A stretch of 6,816 bases of DNA, taken from NCBI GenBank assembly GCA_934177025.1, contig CAKPPA010000059.1:1-6816 (forward strand), in the 5' to 3' direction. The translations under genes and the position numbers were made by a program. The notes under the pieces were generated by a model that saw only the letters and a list, made by a program, of their open reading frames with translations, was not told where the DNA came from and did not search any database. This document shows positions 5,235 to 6,816 of this stretch, one piece after another. Within the stretch, counting starts at the first letter, position 1, and each line of letters opens with the position of its first letter. The stretch comes from an uncultured Clostridia bacterium (GTDB taxonomy: Bacteria; Bacillota; Clostridia; Christensenellales; CAG-314).

Positions 5235-5567
5235 ATGAACGAAATTTACCGTTTAAAAAAAAATTATCAATTTCGCTATCTGTACAAAAAAGGAAGCGCG
5301 TTAAGTAACCGCTGCCTCGTTTTGTTGTATGGAAAAAATTTAAACGGCAAATTAAAAGTCGGGTTTTCCGTCGGAAAAAAGTTCGGAAAAGCGGTGGAAC
5401 GAAATCGCGTCAAACGGCAATTGCGGGAATGTTTCCGCTCTTTTTTGCCGCAGTTGGACCCGAACTATCACTACATTTTAATCCCGCGACGCAACGGGAT
5501 CGATACGCAAACGTATCGGACGGAAATGGAGTATTTGCTGAAAAAAGCAAAATTATTATCGGAATGA
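5235..5567 (+). CDS. rnpA: Ribonuclease P protein component
   Basis: RnpA is the protein subunit that assists the RNase P RNA in removing 5' leaders from precursor tRNAs. The 110-residue length is typical. The key RNR motif region is R-N-R-V-K-R-Q-L-R-E (56-65), preceded by V-G-F-S-V-G-K-K-F-G-K-A-V-E (42-55), which forms the conserved RNA-binding surface. The N-terminal L-K-K-N-Y-Q-F-R-Y-L-Y-K-K-G (7-20) also matches the family. No Shine-Dalgarno sequence is evident and the ATG lies 3 nt after the rpmH stop, so translation is probably coupled to rpmH. The stop codon overlaps the yidD start as ATGA (5564-5567). The protein diverges in residues 80-110, as is normal for this family. Confidence 0.97.
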   Translation: MNEIYRLKKNYQFRYLYKKGSALSNRCLVLLYGKNLNGKLKVGFSVGKKFGKAVERNRVKRQLRECFRSFLPQLDPNYHYILIPRRNGIDTQTYRTEMEYLLKKAKLLSE

Positions 5568-5806
5568 AATGGATTTGTATCGGATTACTGAAAGTTTATA
5601 AAGCGGTGCTTTCGCCGATGTTAGGCAAGTCGTGCATTTACACGCCGACTTGTTCCGTTTACGGGATGGAAGCGTTTCGGGAATTCGGTACCTTAAAAGG
5701 AGGAATCCTTACGCTCAAGCGCGTGCTGCGTTGCGCGCCTTGGGGCAAAGGAGGGTTCGATCCGATCCCCTATCATTTCAAAGGAGATCTGAAATGGATG
5801 TTGTAA
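5564..5806 (+). CDS. yidD: Membrane protein insertion efficiency factor YidD
   Basis: YidD is a small membrane-associated protein (Pfam DUF37/haemolytic family) that helps YidC-dependent insertion. The 80-residue product shows the family pattern: an amphipathic or hydrophobic N-terminal segment with Y-K-A-V-L-S-P (12-18), C-I-Y-T-P-T-C-S (24-31), L-K-R-V-L-R-C (51-57) and G-G-F-D-P-I-P (62-68). The three cysteines of the core motif are present. I chose the ATG at 5564, which overlaps the rnpA stop in ATGA, over an in-frame ATG at 5429 lying deep inside rnpA. There is no clear ribosome binding site, so coupling to rnpA is likely. The 3' end overlaps the yidC start by 13 bp. Confidence 0.95.
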   Translation: MKWICIGLLKVYKAVLSPMLGKSCIYTPTCSVYGMEAFREFGTLKGGILTLKRVLRCAPWGKGGFDPIPYHFKGDLKWML

Positions 5807-6816
5807 GCCGGTTATTCGCATTTGCCGGAGGTTTGCAGGCACCGGATTTAAACTTTATCGGGCAAATCGTAAAAGGACTTTACGAATTTGTCGGCGAATA
5901 CGGTTGGGCGGTGATTTTGTTTACCGTAATTTTAAAACTAATCACGCTGCCGTTGGATTTTTGGCAACGCCTGTCGATGAAAAAAAACACGCTGAAAATG
6001 GCGAAAATGCAGCCGATGCTGGAAAAAATCGACAAAGTGTATGCGGACGACCAAAACAAAGCGAATCAGGAAAAACTGAAACTTTACAAAAAACAAGGCT
6101 ATTCCACGTTTGCAAGCTGTTTGCCTACCATCTTGACCATGGTGATTTTTATCGTAATGTTTACGGGGCTGAACAGCTACAACGCCTACGTGAACGTAAG
6201 CGACTACTTGAAGTTGGAACAGGTGTACACCGAAGCGTTTAACGAAAAGCACGCCGAATTAACGGCGCAAGGGCTCAGCGGCGAGGAACTTTCCGCACAG
6301 GCCATTGCTTACGCCAAGGACAAGGTAGGCACGTACTATCAGGAAAATCACGAATCCTTTTTGTGGATTAAAAACATTTGGCGGCCGGATTCCTGGGTGG
6401 AACCGATGCCGACGTATCAGGAGTTTACGCAAGGCAGCGGCATCGGCGCGGCAGGCGTCGGAGCGGACAAAGTAAACGAAAACGTTTACAACAACATTCG
6501 CGAAGGCGTTTTGGCGAAGGAACCTGGGTACAAACTCATCGGGGCTACGGGCTGGAACGGTTTGTTGATTTTGCCGATTTTGTCCATTGCACTTTCGGTA
6601 TTTTCCACAAAACTCGTCAGCACGACTAGCCGTAAAAAAGGCGAAAAACCCGATCCGTCCGACCCTATGGCGGGACAACAAAAAGTTATGATGATTTTCA
6701 TGCCGATTATGATGGGATTTTTTGCGTTGATGTACACGTCGGCGTTTGCGGTGTACTTGGTTGCAAACTCGTTAATTACGATTTTGACTTCCCTTGCCAT
6801 TAACCCGATTGTGGAT
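5794..6816 (+). CDS. yidC: Membrane protein insertase YidC/Oxa1 family (3' end beyond window)
   Basis: YidC inserts and folds membrane proteins, alone or with SecYEG. The first 341 residues are present and the frame is open to the window edge. Membrane segments are visible at about 36-54 (Y-G-W-A-V-I-L-F-T-V-I-L-K-L), 107-125, 254-271, 297-316 and 316-337. A charged cytoplasmic hairpin (about 55-105) and a polar linker (272-297) fit the Oxa1 fold. Lys48 sits where the substrate groove usually has an arginine, so the charge is kept. A long outward-facing region of roughly 125 residues (126-252), including W-I-K-N-I-W-R-P-D (191-199), separates the second and third segments. The N-terminus has no lipobox cysteine, unlike SpoIIIJ. 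The start is supported by AAGGAGAT (5781-5788), 5 nt before the ATG, inside yidD. Confidence 0.95.
   Translation, partial: MDVVSRLFAFAGGLQAPDLNFIGQIVKGLYEFVGEYGWAVILFTVILKLITLPLDFWQRLSMKKNTLKMAKMQPMLEKIDKVYADDQNKANQEKLKLYKKQGYSTFASCLPTILTMVIFIVMFTGLNSYNAYVNVSDYLKLEQVYTEAFNEKHAELTAQGLSGEELSAQAIAYAKDKVGTYYQENHESFLWIKNIWRPDSWVEPMPTYQEFTQGSGIGAAGVGADKVNENVYNNIREGVLAKEPGYKLIGATGWNGLLILPILSIALSVFSTKLVSTTSRKKGEKPDPSDPMAGQQKVMMIFMPIMMGFFALMYTSAFAVYLVANSLITILTSLAINPIVD

Noticed and set aside
5429..5563. 45-codon N-terminal extension of YidD inside rnpA
   Set aside because: It is an out-of-frame reading of rnpA. The family starts at the ATG at 5564, which overlaps the rnpA stop.

Overview
This window looks like the chromosomal replication-origin neighbourhood of a low-to-moderate-GC bacterium, most likely a member of the Bacillota (Firmicutes) of clostridial type. 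The evidence is the set dnaA, dnaN, recF, rpmH, rnpA, yidD and yidC, together with AT-rich intergenic regions, strong sigma-A-type promoters (close to TTGACA-17-TATAAT), AGGAGG-like ribosome binding sites and short stem-plus-T-run terminators. I cannot assign a genus from sequence alone.

Layout, left to right: an HxlR-family regulator (137-463, +) with its own promoter and terminator; recF (624-1724, +), which appears to be leaderless and ends inside its own terminator; a 295-bp non-coding, pyrimidine-rich gap (1725-2019) with a cluster of same-direction DnaA-box-like 9-mers, my main oriC candidate; dnaN (2020-3123, -), convergent with recF; a 302-bp gap carrying divergent dnaN and dnaA promoters and a few further DnaA-box-like sites; dnaA (3426-4790, +) with a terminator; a 306-bp gap with little recognisable content until a near-consensus promoter; then a tightly packed operon rpmH-rnpA-yidD-yidC (5097 to beyond 6816, +), in which yidC is cut by the window edge.

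The genes form two functional groups. DnaA (initiator), DnaN (sliding clamp) and RecF (loading of recombination protein at gaps) serve replication and repair. RpmH (ribosomal protein L34), RnpA (RNase P protein), YidD and YidC serve translation, tRNA processing and membrane-protein insertion.

The main surprise is organisation. The adjacency rpmH-dnaA-dnaN-recF is the classic one, but the orientations are not. In the usual Bacillota arrangement dnaA, dnaN and recF run together and away from rpmH. Here dnaA runs towards rpmH, dnaN is divergent from dnaA, and recF is convergent with dnaN. The best DnaA-box cluster lies between the convergent, terminator-flanked recF and dnaN rather than next to dnaA. 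A second point is that DnaA deviates from the family consensus in the segment just after Walker B, where the initiator-specific single-strand-DNA contacts lie. I saw no CRISPR, transposon, tRNA or rRNA, and no clearly new gene system.
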